Below, piece by piece: positions 27,985-37,252 of a stretch of DNA of 64,000 nt. Under the pieces are notes generated by a model. It saw only the letters and a list, made by a program, of their open reading frames with translations. It searched no databases and was not told the origin of the DNA. Source of the stretch: Roseburia hominis. Its GTDB lineage: Bacteria > Bacillota > Clostridia > Lachnospirales > Lachnospiraceae. The stretch is from positions 1,550,001 through 1,614,000 of the forward strand of contig CP159990.1 of the NCBI GenBank assembly GCA_040702975.1, written 5' to 3'. Made by a program: the position numbers and the translations under genes. How positions within the stretch are numbered: the first letter of the stretch is position 1; each line of letters begins with the position of its first letter.

Positions 27985-30909
27985 ATGGATTTAACAAAAC
28001 TGACTGCATATGAGATCATAGAGCAAAGAGAGCTTCCTGATTTGAAATCAGAAGGGGCCTTGCTGCGCCACAAAAAGAGCGGTGCCAGAATACTTCTGAT
28101 CTCTAACGACGATGACAATAAGGTATTCAACATTGCGTTTCGGACGCCTACGACGAACAGTACCGGAGTTCCGCACATCATGGAGCATACAGTGCTCTGC
28201 GGTTCCGAGAAATTTCCGGCGAAGGATCCCTTTGTGGAGCTGGTAAAGGGGTCTCTCAACACATTCTTGAATGCCATGACCTACCCGGATAAGACGGTAT
28301 ATCCGGTTGCAAGCTGTAACGACAAGGATTTCCAGAATCTGATGGACGTCTATATGGACGCAGTTCTGCACCCCAATATTTACAAGCATCAGGAGATCTT
28401 CCGTCAGGAAGGCTGGAGCTACGAGTTGGAGGAGCCGGATGGAGAACTGATCTATAACGGCGTGGTATATAATGAGATGAAGGGAGCCTTCTCCTCGCCG
28501 GACGGAGTGCTCGACCGGGTGATCTTAAACTCCCTGTTCCCGGATACCACTTATGCGAACGAATCCGGCGGTGACCCGGAGGAGATTCCGAATCTGACAT
28601 ATGAGGAATACCTGGATTTCCACCGGACCTATTATCACCCGTCCAACAGCTATATCTATCTCTACGGAGATATGGATATGGAGGAAAAACTGGAATGGCT
28701 GGACAGCGAGTACCTGTCTGCCTACGAGAAAAAAGAGGTGGAATCTACGATTGGATATCAGAAACCATTCGACAAAATGATTGATATTTCCAAGGAATAT
28801 TCCATAGCAAGCAATGAATCTTTGGAGGACAATACCTATTTATCCTACAATAAAGTGATTGGAACCAGTCTGGACCGCGAGCTGTATCTGGCTTTCCAGA
28901 TTCTGGATTATGCACTCCTTTCTGCGCCGGGGGCCGTTCTTAAGAAGGCTTTGCAGGAGGCAGGAATCGGCAAGGATATTACCGGGTCTTATGATAACAG
29001 TACCTATCAGCCGATTTTCTCGGTCATTGCGAAAAATGCCAATGCGTGCCAGAAGGAAGAATTTGTAGGGATCATTGAAGATACCCTTCGCTTGCTTGTG
29101 GAGAAGGGAATCGACAAGAAATCACTTTTGGCGGGAATCAATTATCATGAATTCCGTTACCGGGAGGCTGATTTCGGAGGATTTCCCAAGGGACTGATGT
29201 ATGGACTTCAAATCTTCGACAGCTGGCTGTATGACGACAGCAAGCCATTTATCCATGTAGAAGCGCTGGATACCTTTGCATTCTTAAAGGAACAGGTGAA
29301 TCAGGGATATTTTGAAGGTCTGATCCAGACCTATTTGCTGGACAATACGCATGGCTCTATCGTGACGGTCGTGCCGGAGCGGGGAAGAACGGCGCGGATG
29401 GATGCGCAGCTTCGGGAGAAATTAAAGGCATATAAGGAATCCTTGACAGAGGAAGAGATTAAGAAGCTGGTGGAGGATACGAGGGCGCTGAGGGCTTATC
29501 AGGATGAACCGACGCCACAGGAGGATCTGGAGAAGATACCGATGCTGTCCCGGGAGGACATTTCCCGCGAGATCGCGCCGGTCTATAATGAAGAGATGCA
29601 GATCGCAGGCATTCCGGTCGTGTTCCATGAAATCGAGACGAACGGAATCGGATATCTGGATCTGATGTTTGACCTGTCCGATGTTCCGGCTGAGATGCTG
29701 CCCTATGTGGGAATTCTGCAGGCCGTGCTCGGCATCATTGATACAGAGCATTACGAATATGGAGAATTGTTTAATGAGATCAATGTAAATACAGGCGGAA
29801 TCGGAACCTCTCTGGAGCTGTATCCGGATGTGACGAAAGTCAGGGAAAAAGAGTTCAAGGCGACGATTGAGATGAAAACGAAGGCTCTTTATGATAAGAT
29901 TCCATTTGCGCTTCAGATGATGCAGGAAATCCTGGTATGTTCCAAACTCCGCGATGAAAAGCGGATCAAGGAGATCCTGGATATGACCAAATCCCGCCTG
30001 CAGACCCGTTTCCTTACGGCAGGCCATTCGGCGTCGGCGCTGCGTGCGATGTCCTACAAATCCCCGCTGTCCAGATTCAAGGATATGACGGCAGGAATTG
30101 AATATTATCAGTGTGTGAGCCGTCTTACCAGCCGGTTCGAGGAGGAGAAGGAGCAGCTTATGGACGCCCTGGAATCTCTTACGCACCTGTTGTTCAGGAA
30201 AGGCAATATGATGGTCAGCTATACGTCTGCAAGGGAAGGCCTTGGCGTTTTGGAGGAAGGTCTTCGTAAGTTGAATGCGGCATTGTTTGAGGAGAAGACG
30301 CCGGGAACTGCCTGCGTGATTCAGTGCGAGAAGAAGAATGAAGGATTTAAGACGTCCTCCAAGGTACAGTTCGTGGCCAAGGCCGGGAATTTCATAGACG
30401 CAGGATGTGAGTACAGCGGAGCCCTTCAGATTCTGAAGGTGATCATGAGCTACGAATACCTTTGGGTAAATATTCGTGTAAAAGGCGGCGCTTACGGTTG
30501 TATGAGCAGCTTTAACCGAATCGGAGAAGGATATTTCGTTTCCTATCGCGATCCGAACCTGGCAAAGACACTGGAGGTCTATGACGGCGTGCCTGAGTAT
30601 CTGCGGAATTTTACGGTCAGCGACAGAGACATGACAAAATACATCATCGGAACGATCAGTAATATTGACCAGCCGATGACGCCTGCCGCAAAGGGAGACC
30701 GTTCCATGAACCTGTACATGAATCATGTCAGTGAAGAGGTGATCCGAAAGGAGCGTATGGAAATCTTAAATGCAACCCAGGAGGATATCCGTGCGCTGGC
30801 AGATGTTGCGGAAGCAGTTCTTTCCCACGATCAGATCTGCGTCATTGGAAATGAAGCGAAGATTGAGGAGGATAAGAGCGCATTTACAGAAGTGAAGGAT
30901 TTGTTTTAG
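27985..30909 (+). CDS. M16C-family zinc metallopeptidase (presequence protease/insulinase-like)
   Basis: Large clamshell metallopeptidase of 974 aa. The inverted zinc motif HIMEH (His64, Glu67, His68) and the downstream Glu segment (YNEMKGAFSSPD) are intact. FLNAMTYPDKTVYPV is typical of presequence protease-type M16C enzymes, which degrade unfolded peptides up to a few tens of residues. No signal peptide is seen, so it is probably cytoplasmic. Four M16 half-domains fit the length. It has a gcggaggaa ribosome binding site and its own promoter, and lies 115 bp upstream of era. Confidence 0.95.
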   Translation: MDLTKLTAYEIIEQRELPDLKSEGALLRHKKSGARILLISNDDDNKVFNIAFRTPTTNSTGVPHIMEHTVLCGSEKFPAKDPFVELVKGSLNTFLNAMTYPDKTVYPVASCNDKDFQNLMDVYMDAVLHPNIYKHQEIFRQEGWSYELEEPDGELIYNGVVYNEMKGAFSSPDGVLDRVILNSLFPDTTYANESGGDPEEIPNLTYEEYLDFHRTYYHPSNSYIYLYGDMDMEEKLEWLDSEYLSAYEKKEVESTIGYQKPFDKMIDISKEYSIASNESLEDNTYLSYNKVIGTSLDRELYLAFQILDYALLSAPGAVLKKALQEAGIGKDITGSYDNSTYQPIFSVIAKNANACQKEEFVGIIEDTLRLLVEKGIDKKSLLAGINYHEFRYREADFGGFPKGLMYGLQIFDSWLYDDSKPFIHVEALDTFAFLKEQVNQGYFEGLIQTYLLDNTHGSIVTVVPERGRTARMDAQLREKLKAYKESLTEEEIKKLVEDTRALRAYQDEPTPQEDLEKIPMLSREDISREIAPVYNEEMQIAGIPVVFHEIETNGIGYLDLMFDLSDVPAEMLPYVGILQAVLGIIDTEHYEYGELFNEINVNTGGIGTSLELYPDVTKVREKEFKATIEMKTKALYDKIPFALQMMQEILVCSKLRDEKRIKEILDMTKSRLQTRFLTAGHSASALRAMSYKSPLSRFKDMTAGIEYYQCVSRLTSRFEEEKEQLMDALESLTHLLFRKGNMMVSYTSAREGLGVLEEGLRKLNAALFEEKTPGTACVIQCEKKNEGFKTSSKVQFVAKAGNFIDAGCEYSGALQILKVIMSYEYLWVNIRVKGGAYGCMSSFNRIGEGYFVSYRDPNLAKTLEVYDGVPEYLRNFTVSDRDMTKYIIGTISNIDQPMTPAAKGDRSMNLYMNHVSEEVIRKERMEILNATQEDIRALADVAEAVLSHDQICVIGNEAKIEEDKSAFTEVKDLF

Positions 30910-31024
30910 GGCGACAGAATACGGTATAGGGGAAAGTGTATATCTTAAGGCGATGGATAAAATATAAAAGAAATCATATGACAAAAAGATTATATAAACG
31001 ACATATATTACAGAAAGGGAAAAT

Positions 31025-31924
31025 ATGAGAGCAGATTACAAATCAGGATTTGTAACCTTGATCGGGCGGCCGAACGTAGGGAAGTCCACGCTTATGAATT
31101 ATCTGATCGGGCAGAAGATCGCGATTACGTCCAACAAGCCCCAGACGACCCGCAACAGGATCCAGACCGTCCTTACGACGGAAGAAGGGCAGATCGTTTT
31201 CGTGGACACGCCGGGAATTCACAAGGCGAAGAATAAGCTGGGGGAATATATGGTAAATGTTGCCGAGCGTACCTTAAATGAGGTGGACGTGGTGCTTTGG
31301 CTGGTAGAGCCGACCACGTTTATCGGGGCGGGAGAGCAGCATATCGTGCGGCAGCTTGAGCGCGTCAGGACGCCGGTCATTTTGGTGGTAAATAAAGCGG
31401 ATACCGTAAAAAAAGAGGAAATCTTACCGTGTATTGCAAAATACAGTGAGGTCTATGATTTTGCGGAGATCGTTCCGCTGTCTGCGAGAACGGGGGAGAA
31501 TACGGACGAGCTGCTTAAGGTCATTATGAAATATCTGCCCTACGGCCCGCAGTTTTATGACGAGGATACCATCACGGACCAGCCGGAGCGCCAGATCGTG
31601 GCGGAACTGATCCGGGAGAAGGCGCTGCACTGCCTGAATGAGGAGATTCCGCACGGAATCGCGGTGTCCATTGAGAAGATGAAAGCACGCAAAAAGGTGA
31701 TGGATATTGAGGCGACGATCATTTGTGAGCGGGAGTCTCATAAGGGGATCATCATCGGGAAACAGGGTGCGATGCTGAAAAAAATCGGCAGCACGGCGCG
31801 GTTCGAGATCGAAAAGATGCTGGATATGAAGGTGAATCTGCAGCTTTGGGTGAAGGTAAAGAAGGACTGGAGAGACAGTGATTTCCTGATTAAGAATTTT
31901 GGGTATCGGGAAGAGGACGAGTAG
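31025..31924 (+). CDS. era: GTPase Era
   Basis: Essential GTPase that binds 16S rRNA during 30S assembly. G1 is [10 protein letters not shown] (14-23), G2 is within TTRNRIQTV, G3 is DTPGIHKAKNKLGEYM and G4 is NKAD. The C-terminal KH domain is seen in ESHKGIIIGKQGAMLKKIG. Length 299 aa is normal. Downstream come a yqzL-like gene and recO, the conserved Firmicutes order. Confidence 0.97.
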   Translation: MRADYKSGFVTLIGRPNVGKSTLMNYLIGQKIAITSNKPQTTRNRIQTVLTTEEGQIVFVDTPGIHKAKNKLGEYMVNVAERTLNEVDVVLWLVEPTTFIGAGEQHIVRQLERVRTPVILVVNKADTVKKEEILPCIAKYSEVYDFAEIVPLSARTGENTDELLKVIMKYLPYGPQFYDEDTITDQPERQIVAELIREKALHCLNEEIPHGIAVSIEKMKARKKVMDIEATIICERESHKGIIIGKQGAMLKKIGSTARFEIEKMLDMKVNLQLWVKVKKDWRDSDFLIKNFGYREEDE

Positions 31925-31936
31925 ATTTTTGAAGAG

Positions 31937-32125
31937 TTGTGGCTTTCACAAAAGAGATTCAGCGAGGAAGAAGTCTGTGGACTTTGGGAACTTTGTGTGA
32001 CGATAAGGACAGGTTTTTATGAAATGTCAAGGGATAGGGCTGAAAAAATGCTGGCAGATTTTATACAGTATAGCTTTTTAGTTCCGGGAAAACCTAATCT
32101 TATACAAAAAGCCCAGGTGTCATAA
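31937..32125 (+). CDS. Hypothetical 62-residue reading frame, possibly a gene remnant
   Basis: Unrecognised. The frame opens just after the era stop without a convincing ribosome binding site (GTG start) and encodes an amphipathic sequence with RFSEEEVCGLWELCV and MSRDRAEKMLADFIQYSF. The same frame is open back to the era stop, so it may be the tail of a decayed gene and not an intact one. Together with the yqzL leader it fills the 306-bp space between era and yqzL, in which I see no terminator. Confidence 0.25.
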   Translation: MWLSQKRFSEEEVCGLWELCVTIRTGFYEMSRDRAEKMLADFIQYSFLVPGKPNLIQKAQVS

Positions 32126-32230
32126 AGATTGGTGCAGGATATTCTTTTTGCTGCGCTTGTCGGGTAAGAAAGTAGTTTAGCGCTGTATATGACACAGAGG
32201 CGAATCAGAAGAAAAGATGAGGTGGCCTTG

Positions 32231-32407
32231 ATGGATCAGCGATACTGGGAGCAGTTTGCAAAAACGGGAAAGGTAGAAGATTATCTCTTTTATAAGGGCA
32301 TGGAAATCTGCCAGAATATTATGAAAAAGTACGGGGACGAATGCAGTGAGTCAGTTGATAACGGTGACGGGAATGGTGCTGTCGGCATCACCGATTGGAG
32401 AATATGA
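32231..32407 (+). CDS. YqzL-like small protein
   Basis: A 58-residue protein starting MDQRYWEQFAKTGKVEDYLF. The pattern Trp-x-x-Phe-x-x-Thr-Gly-x-x-x-x-Tyr-Leu, followed by Lys-Gly-Met-Glu, matches the small YqzL protein found between era and recO in Bacillus. Function is unknown. I chose the ATG at 32231 because the homology begins there and gaggtgg lies upstream. Its 3' end overlaps the recO start by 62 bp, and its last 20 residues are encoded in that overlap. Confidence 0.6.
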   Translation: MDQRYWEQFAKTGKVEDYLFYKGMEICQNIMKKYGDECSESVDNGDGNGAVGITDWRI

Positions 32408-33098
32408 TAAACGGATCGTCATACTGACGAAGGAGCGGGGAAAGTTGTCGGCATTTGCCAAGGGGGCCAGGCGTCCCCAGAGCCATCTGGCAGGCGTGAC
32501 GACGCCCTGCTCTTTTGGCACGTTTGCACTCTATGAGGGCAGGACTTCCTACACGGTACAGTCTGCGGAGATTTCGAATTATTTTGCAGAGCTGAGAGGC
32601 GATGTGGAAGCGGCGTATTATGCATTTTATTTCCTGGAATTTGCGGACTATTATGCCCGGGAGGCAAATGACGAGAGGGAACTTCTGAAATTACTCTATC
32701 AGACCATGCGGGTGCTGACAAAAAGAGTGGTTCCACTAAAGCTGGTGCGTTACATATATGAACTGAAAGCCATCAGTATCAATGGCGAGGGCCCCCAGGT
32801 GTTCCAGTGCGTGGTCTGTGGAAATCGGGAAAGAAGCAGTATGTTCAGCGTGAAAAAGGGCGGTCTGGTGTGCGGGGAGTGTGACCGGGATGTATACGAC
32901 GGAATGCGGCTGAATACGTCGACCCTCTATGCGATGCAGTATGTGGTGTCATCGCCGGTCGAGAAGCTGTATACGTTCCGGCTAAGCGATGAGGTACAAG
33001 GCGAGTTCGGACGGGTGATGGAACGGTATATGGACGTCTATGTGGACCGGCGGTTCAAATCGCTGGAGATTTTGGAGCAGATTGTGGGTATGAAGTAG
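32346..33098 (+). CDS. recO: DNA repair protein RecO
   Basis: RecFOR recombination mediator of 250 aa. It has the N-terminal OB fold ([34 protein letters not shown]) and the zinc-finger region CVVCG...CGEC (about 157-180), as in Firmicutes RecO. Start is GTG (32346). An ATG follows within the first ten codons, but TVTGMVL is conserved, supporting the upstream start. It overlaps yqzL and is 22 bp from moaC. Confidence 0.93.
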   Translation: MSQLITVTGMVLSASPIGEYDKRIVILTKERGKLSAFAKGARRPQSHLAGVTTPCSFGTFALYEGRTSYTVQSAEISNYFAELRGDVEAAYYAFYFLEFADYYAREANDERELLKLLYQTMRVLTKRVVPLKLVRYIYELKAISINGEGPQVFQCVVCGNRERSSMFSVKKGGLVCGECDRDVYDGMRLNTSTLYAMQYVVSSPVEKLYTFRLSDEVQGEFGRVMERYMDVYVDRRFKSLEILEQIVGMK

Positions 33099-33120
33099 AA
33101 AAGGTAGAGGAGAAGGGAAA

Positions 33121-33639
33121 ATGGAATTGACGCATTTTGATGAAAATGGAAAGGCTTTGATGGTGGATGTCACCGCAAAAAACGATACGGAGCGTGTGGC
33201 TACAGCGACGGGAAAGATTACGGTAAGTAAAGAGGTATATGAGGCAATCGAAAATGGTACAGTTGGGAAAGGCGATGTGCTGGGGGTGGCGACGACCGCC
33301 GGAATTATGGGAGCGAAGCGGACTTCGGAGCTGATTCCTATGTGCCACATTCTTCTTCTGACGAACTGTAGGGTGCGGTTTGAGATGGTTCCGGAGGAGT
33401 CTGCGATTTATTGCTTCTGCACCGTGAAGGTGACAGGGAAGACCGGAGTGGAAATGGAGGCTTTGACCGGAGTCAGTGTGGCGCTTCTGACGGTTTACGA
33501 TATGTGCAAGGCAATCGATAAATCTATGGAGATCGGGGATATTTATCTGATCAGGAAGATTGGTGGTAAGAGCGGAGAGGTGAAGAATGCGAATCATCGA
33601 AAAGTGCAGGAACTTGCCGAAAAATTAAATATTTTGTAG
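33121..33639 (+). CDS. moaC: Cyclic pyranopterin monophosphate synthase MoaC
   Basis: Second step of molybdenum cofactor synthesis. [40 protein letters not shown] and [20 protein letters not shown] are the signature segments, with active-site His and Lys residues present. It is slightly longer (172 aa) than the usual 155-160. No other moa or moe gene lies in the window, so the partners must be elsewhere or the gene is an orphan. Confidence 0.95.
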   Translation: MELTHFDENGKALMVDVTAKNDTERVATATGKITVSKEVYEAIENGTVGKGDVLGVATTAGIMGAKRTSELIPMCHILLLTNCRVRFEMVPEESAIYCFCTVKVTGKTGVEMEALTGVSVALLTVYDMCKAIDKSMEIGDIYLIRKIGGKSGEVKNANHRKVQELAEKLNIL

Positions 33640-33740
33640 TACGAGGAAGCGGGAAGAGTTTTCTACACACCGGGAGGCAGAGAATACGTCCATAAATCGG
33701 GCAAAAACGGAATGCATCTGGGAAAAAACAAGGATTCTAC

Positions 33741-33769
33741 TTGCAAAATATGGAATCTATCTGTATAAT
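33741..33769 (+). promoter_or_regulatory. Promoter of glyS
   Basis: TTGCAA (33741-33746) and perfect TATAAT (33764-33769) are 17 bp apart. The leader to the ATG at 33836 is short, and no T-box is visible. Confidence 0.7.
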
Positions 33770-33835
33770 AGGATAATCATACCTTGTGACGGGGTGTTGA
33801 TTAAAAATTAAGAAGAGAATGCGAGGATTGGTATT

Positions 33836-35227
33836 ATGGTAGAAAAGACAATGGACAAAATTGTAGCTTTGGCAAAAAACAGAGGCTTTGTATATCCGGG
33901 GTCTGAAATCTACGGGGGACTTGCAAATACGTGGGATTACGGTAATCTTGGGGTAGAACTCAAGAATAACGTAAAGAAAGCCTGGTGGAAGAAGTTCGTT
34001 CAGGAGAATCCTTACAATGTAGGCGTCGACTGTGCGATTCTTATGAATCCCCAGACATGGGTTGCATCCGGTCACCTGGGAGGATTCAGTGATCCGCTTA
34101 TGGATTGTAAAGAGTGCCATGAGCGTTTCCGGGCAGATAAATTGATTGAAGATTATTCCAAAGAGCATGGAATCGAGCTGGAAGGAAGCATCGATGGCTG
34201 GACGCATCAGCAGATGGCTGATTTCGTAAGAGAGCACGAGATTCCGTGTCCGACTTGTGGTAAACATAATTTTACAGATATTCGTGAATTTAACCTGATG
34301 TTCAAGACATTCCAGGGCGTGACCGAGGACGCAAAGAACGTTGTATATCTTCGTCCGGAGACTGCACAGGGAATTTTCGTAAACTTTAAGAATGTACAGC
34401 GTACTTCCAGAAAGAAACTTCCGTTTGGTATCTGCCAGGTTGGTAAATCCTTCCGTAACGAGATTACACCGGGTAACTTCACATTCCGTACCCGTGAGTT
34501 CGAGCAGATGGAGCTGGAGTTCTTCTGCAAACCGGATACCGATCTTGAGTGGTTCGATTACTGGAAGAGCTACTGCCTGAACTGGCTGTTCACCCTGGGA
34601 CTTAAGAAAGAAGAAGTTCGTTACAGAGATCATGATAAAGAGGAACTTTCCTTCTACAGCAAGGCTACGACTGACGTAGAATTCCTGTTCCCATTTGGAT
34701 GGGGCGAGCTGTGGGGCATCGCAGACAGAACCGATTATGACCTGACTCAGCATCAGAATACGTCAGGACAGGATATGACCTACTTTGATGATGAGACCAA
34801 AGAGAAATATATCCCGTATGTAATCGAACCGTCACTTGGAGCTGACCGTATGGTACTTGCGTTCCTCTGCGGCGCTTACGATGAGGAAGAATTAGAGGGT
34901 GGAGACAAACGTACTGTTCTTCATTTCCACCCGGCTCTTGCTCCAGTCAAGATTGGTGTGCTTCCGCTTTCCAAGAAGCTGAACGAGGGAGCTGAGAAGA
35001 TCTATACCGAGCTTAGCAAATACTACAATTGTGAATTTGATGACCGTGGAAATATCGGTAAGAGATATCGTCGTCAGGACGAGATCGGAACTCCGTTCTG
35101 TGTAACGTATGACTTCGAGTCTGAGGAAGATGGCGCAGTGACCGTGCGTGACCGTGATACGATGGAGCAGGAAAGAGTTAAAATTGAAGATCTGAAGGCT
35201 TACTTTGAGAAGAAATTTGAGTGGTAA
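33836..35227 (+). CDS. glyS: Glycyl-tRNA synthetase (dimeric alpha2 type)
   Basis: Class II aminoacyl-tRNA synthetase that charges tRNA-Gly. It starts at [23 protein letters not shown], motif 1. Motif 2 is [19 protein letters not shown] and motif 3 is [19 protein letters not shown]. Zinc-type cysteines CKECH and CPTCG occur in the insertion. The C-terminal anticodon-binding domain ends the 463-aa protein. This is the single-chain GlyQS-type enzyme, not the alpha2beta2 form. Codon use suggests high expression. Confidence 0.96.
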   Translation: MVEKTMDKIVALAKNRGFVYPGSEIYGGLANTWDYGNLGVELKNNVKKAWWKKFVQENPYNVGVDCAILMNPQTWVASGHLGGFSDPLMDCKECHERFRADKLIEDYSKEHGIELEGSIDGWTHQQMADFVREHEIPCPTCGKHNFTDIREFNLMFKTFQGVTEDAKNVVYLRPETAQGIFVNFKNVQRTSRKKLPFGICQVGKSFRNEITPGNFTFRTREFEQMELEFFCKPDTDLEWFDYWKSYCLNWLFTLGLKKEEVRYRDHDKEELSFYSKATTDVEFLFPFGWGELWGIADRTDYDLTQHQNTSGQDMTYFDDETKEKYIPYVIEPSLGADRMVLAFLCGAYDEEELEGGDKRTVLHFHPALAPVKIGVLPLSKKLNEGAEKIYTELSKYYNCEFDDRGNIGKRYRRQDEIGTPFCVTYDFESEEDGAVTVRDRDTMEQERVKIEDLKAYFEKKFEW

Positions 35228-35245
35228 GATTTAAAGGAAGAGGTG

Positions 35246-35283
35246 CTGCTGTTCGTGGAAAAATCCATGGGCAGCAGTTTTTT
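35246..35283 (+). terminator. Intrinsic terminator of glyS
   Basis: A 13-bp stem (35246-35258 with 35265-35277) including CTGCTG/CAGCAG, loop AAAAAT, then TTTTTTG. The next palindromic element begins within 2 bp of its end. Confidence 0.85.
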
Positions 35284-35284
35284 G

Positions 35285-35329
35285 CTGCCAAGCATGCCTA
35301 AGTGAACGTCCGGTGGACGTTCATCTCGG
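35285..35329 (+). repeat. Single consensus copy of the 45-bp palindromic element
   Basis: CTGCCAAGCATGCCTAAGTG with the perfect core GAACGTCC-GGT-GGACGTTC, ending ATCTCGG. It directly follows the glyS terminator, as the copies after nifJ and yfhO follow theirs. Confidence 0.92.
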
Positions 35330-35381
35330 CTTTGTGAATACAACGGATAGGAAAAGCATACGACAGACAAAAAACGGCCAG

Positions 35382-35416
35382 TTCCTCTTTTTTATTTGAG
35401 GGATATGTGTTAGAAT
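35382..35416 (+). promoter_or_regulatory. Promoter-like 35-bp module shared with the folC leader
   Basis: The segment runs from TTCCTCTTTTTTATTTGAGG to the extended -10 TGTTAGAAT and matches 54606-54640 at 34 of 35 positions. No standard -35 is at the right distance. A CCTC/GAGG mini-hairpin is present. It lies 94 bp upstream of the DUF4869-like gene. Confidence 0.55.
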
Positions 35417-35510
35417 CTATACATATTATTGTGTTTGCGTTTAAAGATTTTTACAAATTGGCAGGAATTAATCCTGCAAGATGAGTGCTTCCAGAAAGGA
35501 GGACTGCACC

Positions 35511-36050
35511 ATGTTAAAGATTATATTTGGAGAAACTGCAGGGGCAGTTTATCATCCCCCTACCTATTTTGACAACCGATACGAAGACGAGTGGATTACT
35601 GATCCGCTGTCGATTGAAATGATAAAAGACATTGATAACTCAGATGTGATCAGTGCCCACTTAATTCAAAGCCCGGTACTTGGCGCAATACCTGTCAAGG
35701 ATATTTCCGGAGGTGTAAAAACGTTGATTTTGATGGCATTTGATGAAAGCGGAAAAGTGTTCAATGCGTCTGCCTGTGGAGACAACTGTGCCAAGTGGAT
35801 CGTGAAGCTGGGTAGGCAGAAAGATTTGACCATCAATCTACATCATGTGATGGATTTTAGCTGCCAAGCATGCCCAAGTGAAGGTCCGGTGGACCTTCAT
35901 CTCGGCTGCCAAGCATGCCTAAGTGAAGATCCGGTGGATTTTCATCTTGGCAAGGCCATTGACTTTGAGGCCCTGATTGTGAATACTGGTAAGACTGTTC
36001 ATAGCTATGAAGAGTATTTGAAAGAAGCTTTGACCATAAAGGAGCGTTGA
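35511..36050 (+). CDS. DUF4869-like protein with a 30-residue in-frame repeat insertion
   Basis: Protein of 179 aa. The start MLKIIFGETAGAVYHPP and the core GGVKTLILMAFDESGKVFN and SACGDNCAKWIV recall the DUF4869 family, of unknown function. Residues 118-132 (CQACPSEGPVDLHLG) and 133-147 (CQACLSEDPVDFHLG) are two tandem units encoded by 45-bp palindromic elements. They fall between HHVMDF and IDFEALIVNTG, which I would expect to be nearly contiguous in relatives. I start at 35511 (agaaaggagg upstream). An earlier in-frame ATG at 35481 lacks this. The P-loop gene begins 4 bp downstream, so the two are probably a functional pair. Confidence 0.75.
   Translation: MLKIIFGETAGAVYHPPTYFDNRYEDEWITDPLSIEMIKDIDNSDVISAHLIQSPVLGAIPVKDISGGVKTLILMAFDESGKVFNASACGDNCAKWIVKLGRQKDLTINLHHVMDFSCQACPSEGPVDLHLGCQACLSEDPVDFHLGKAIDFEALIVNTGKTVHSYEEYLKEALTIKER
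35861..35950 (+). repeat. Two 45-bp palindromic elements in frame inside the DUF4869-like gene
   Basis: Copies 35861-35905 and 35906-35950. Core of the first is GAAGGTCC-GGT-GGACCTTC, a paired change from the consensus stem (C to G on one arm, G to C on the other). Core of the second is GAAGATCC-GGT-GGATTTTC, kept by a wobble pair. The reading frame is the same as in yfhO. Confidence 0.92.
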
Positions 36051-36053
36051 TGT

Positions 36054-37019
36054 ATGAAGGGAAAATACCATATTGTTGTGCAAAATAACAGGCTCCGTTA
36101 TGAGTTGACTGTTTGCAGGAACATCACCATCATTCGTGGAGACAGTGCTACCGGGAAAACTACGCTCATCAACCTGATTGAACAGGCGGCTGAACTGGGT
36201 GAGAATTCTGGTGTAGATGTGGTCTGTGAACGGCCATGTCGTACTTTGAGTGGAAAGGACTGGAACCTGATTTTGCCACACATTCATGAGCAGATCATTT
36301 TCTTCGATGAGGAAAACCAGTTCATAAAATCTCAGGAGTTTGCAGCGGCAGTAAAAGCCTCGGACAATTACTTTGTGATTATCACGCGAGAGGATTTGCC
36401 AAACCTGCCTTATTCGGTGGAGGAAATTTACGGCATTCATATATCCGGCAAGTATCACGACTTACGGCGTACCTACAATGAGATGTATCGTATCTACAGT
36501 CCAGAGACATTTTCCGGAAAAGTGAAACCGGATTTGATTGTGGTTGAAGACTCTAACTCCGGCTATGAGTTTTTCAGTGCGGTATGTTCGGAGCATAATA
36601 TCAACTGTCTGAGTGCTAAAGGGAAATCAAACCTGAAACAGGTGGTTCCCCAAAGAGAGGGACAGATTTTGGTAGTGGCAGACGGTGCGGCTATTGGTTC
36701 TGAAATGAATGAACTGTATCAGATGATGAAGATCAATTCATGCATGAAATGTTATCTGCCGGAGTCTTTCGAATGGCTGATTTTGAAATCCGGCCAGATT
36801 GACGGCAAGGCTGTTCAGGATATTTTGGAGCATTCGGAGGATTTTATTGAAAGCCAGAAGTATTTTAGCTGGGAGCGTTTTTTCACTGCGCTTCTGGTGG
36901 AATATACGCAGAATTCTTATCTTAAATATAGCAAAAGCAAGCTGAATGAAGCCTATTTACGGGGCAAGTTGAAGCAAGCTATGTTGGCTGTGATGGAAGG
37001 CATTTGTTGGGAAAAGTAA
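36054..37019 (+). CDS. P-loop NTPase of unknown function, partner of the DUF4869-like gene
   Basis: Protein of 321 aa. Walker A is GDSATGKTTLIN (29-40), followed by a hydrophobic strand ending in two acids, QIIFFDEENQF (about 80-90), a Walker B candidate. The C-terminal half contains VEDSNSGYEFFSAVC and no domain I recognise. No membrane helix or HTH is seen. It lies 4 bp after the DUF4869-like gene, so the two are co-transcribed. Their joint task is unknown. Defence, stress or plasmid-type maintenance roles are possible but unsupported. Confidence 0.7.
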   Translation: MKGKYHIVVQNNRLRYELTVCRNITIIRGDSATGKTTLINLIEQAAELGENSGVDVVCERPCRTLSGKDWNLILPHIHEQIIFFDEENQFIKSQEFAAAVKASDNYFVIITREDLPNLPYSVEEIYGIHISGKYHDLRRTYNEMYRIYSPETFSGKVKPDLIVVEDSNSGYEFFSAVCSEHNINCLSAKGKSNLKQVVPQREGQILVVADGAAIGSEMNELYQMMKINSCMKCYLPESFEWLILKSGQIDGKAVQDILEHSEDFIESQKYFSWERFFTALLVEYTQNSYLKYSKSKLNEAYLRGKLKQAMLAVMEGICWEK

Positions 37020-37087
37020 TTTCTCTGATATTGGATTGGGCCAGGCAAAAGCATGACAAAAATGATTAATAAAAACGTTTGATCAGA

Positions 37088-37160
37088 TAATCTTTTGAAT
37101 AAAAGGACAGAGGCAGATAAAAGAAATTTTTAAAAAGTTTCTTTTATCTGCTTTTTTCGT
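37088..37160 (+). repeat. Terminator plus copy of the glycine-riboswitch tail (left copy of a direct repeat)
   Basis: The segment TAATCTTTT...TAAAAGGACAGAGGCAGATAAAAGAA and the following hairpin match 46347-46422, the 3' end of the second glycine aptamer and its terminator, over about 75 bp. A 25-bp core is identical. The hairpin GCAGATAAAAGAAA / TTTCTTTTATCTGC (37113-37126 with 37138-37151) plus TTTTTT terminates the P-loop gene. The rest of the aptamer is not present here. Confidence 0.8.
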
Positions 37161-37252
37161 TTCAAAGGAAAGTACGCTATATGCAGTAGAATCCTGCAGA
37201 GCAGTATTCTATTTCGCATAAATGAGTAATATATTATTATATACAAAAAATA

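Noticed and set aside
29422..30726. Long open frame on the minus strand opposite the M16C peptidase gene
   Set aside because: It lies wholly inside a clear M16C gene, has no family motifs, and reads as a codon-bias shadow.
33640..33835. T-box leader before glyS
   Set aside because: The leader after the promoter is too short and lacks the T-box core; only a promoter is supported.
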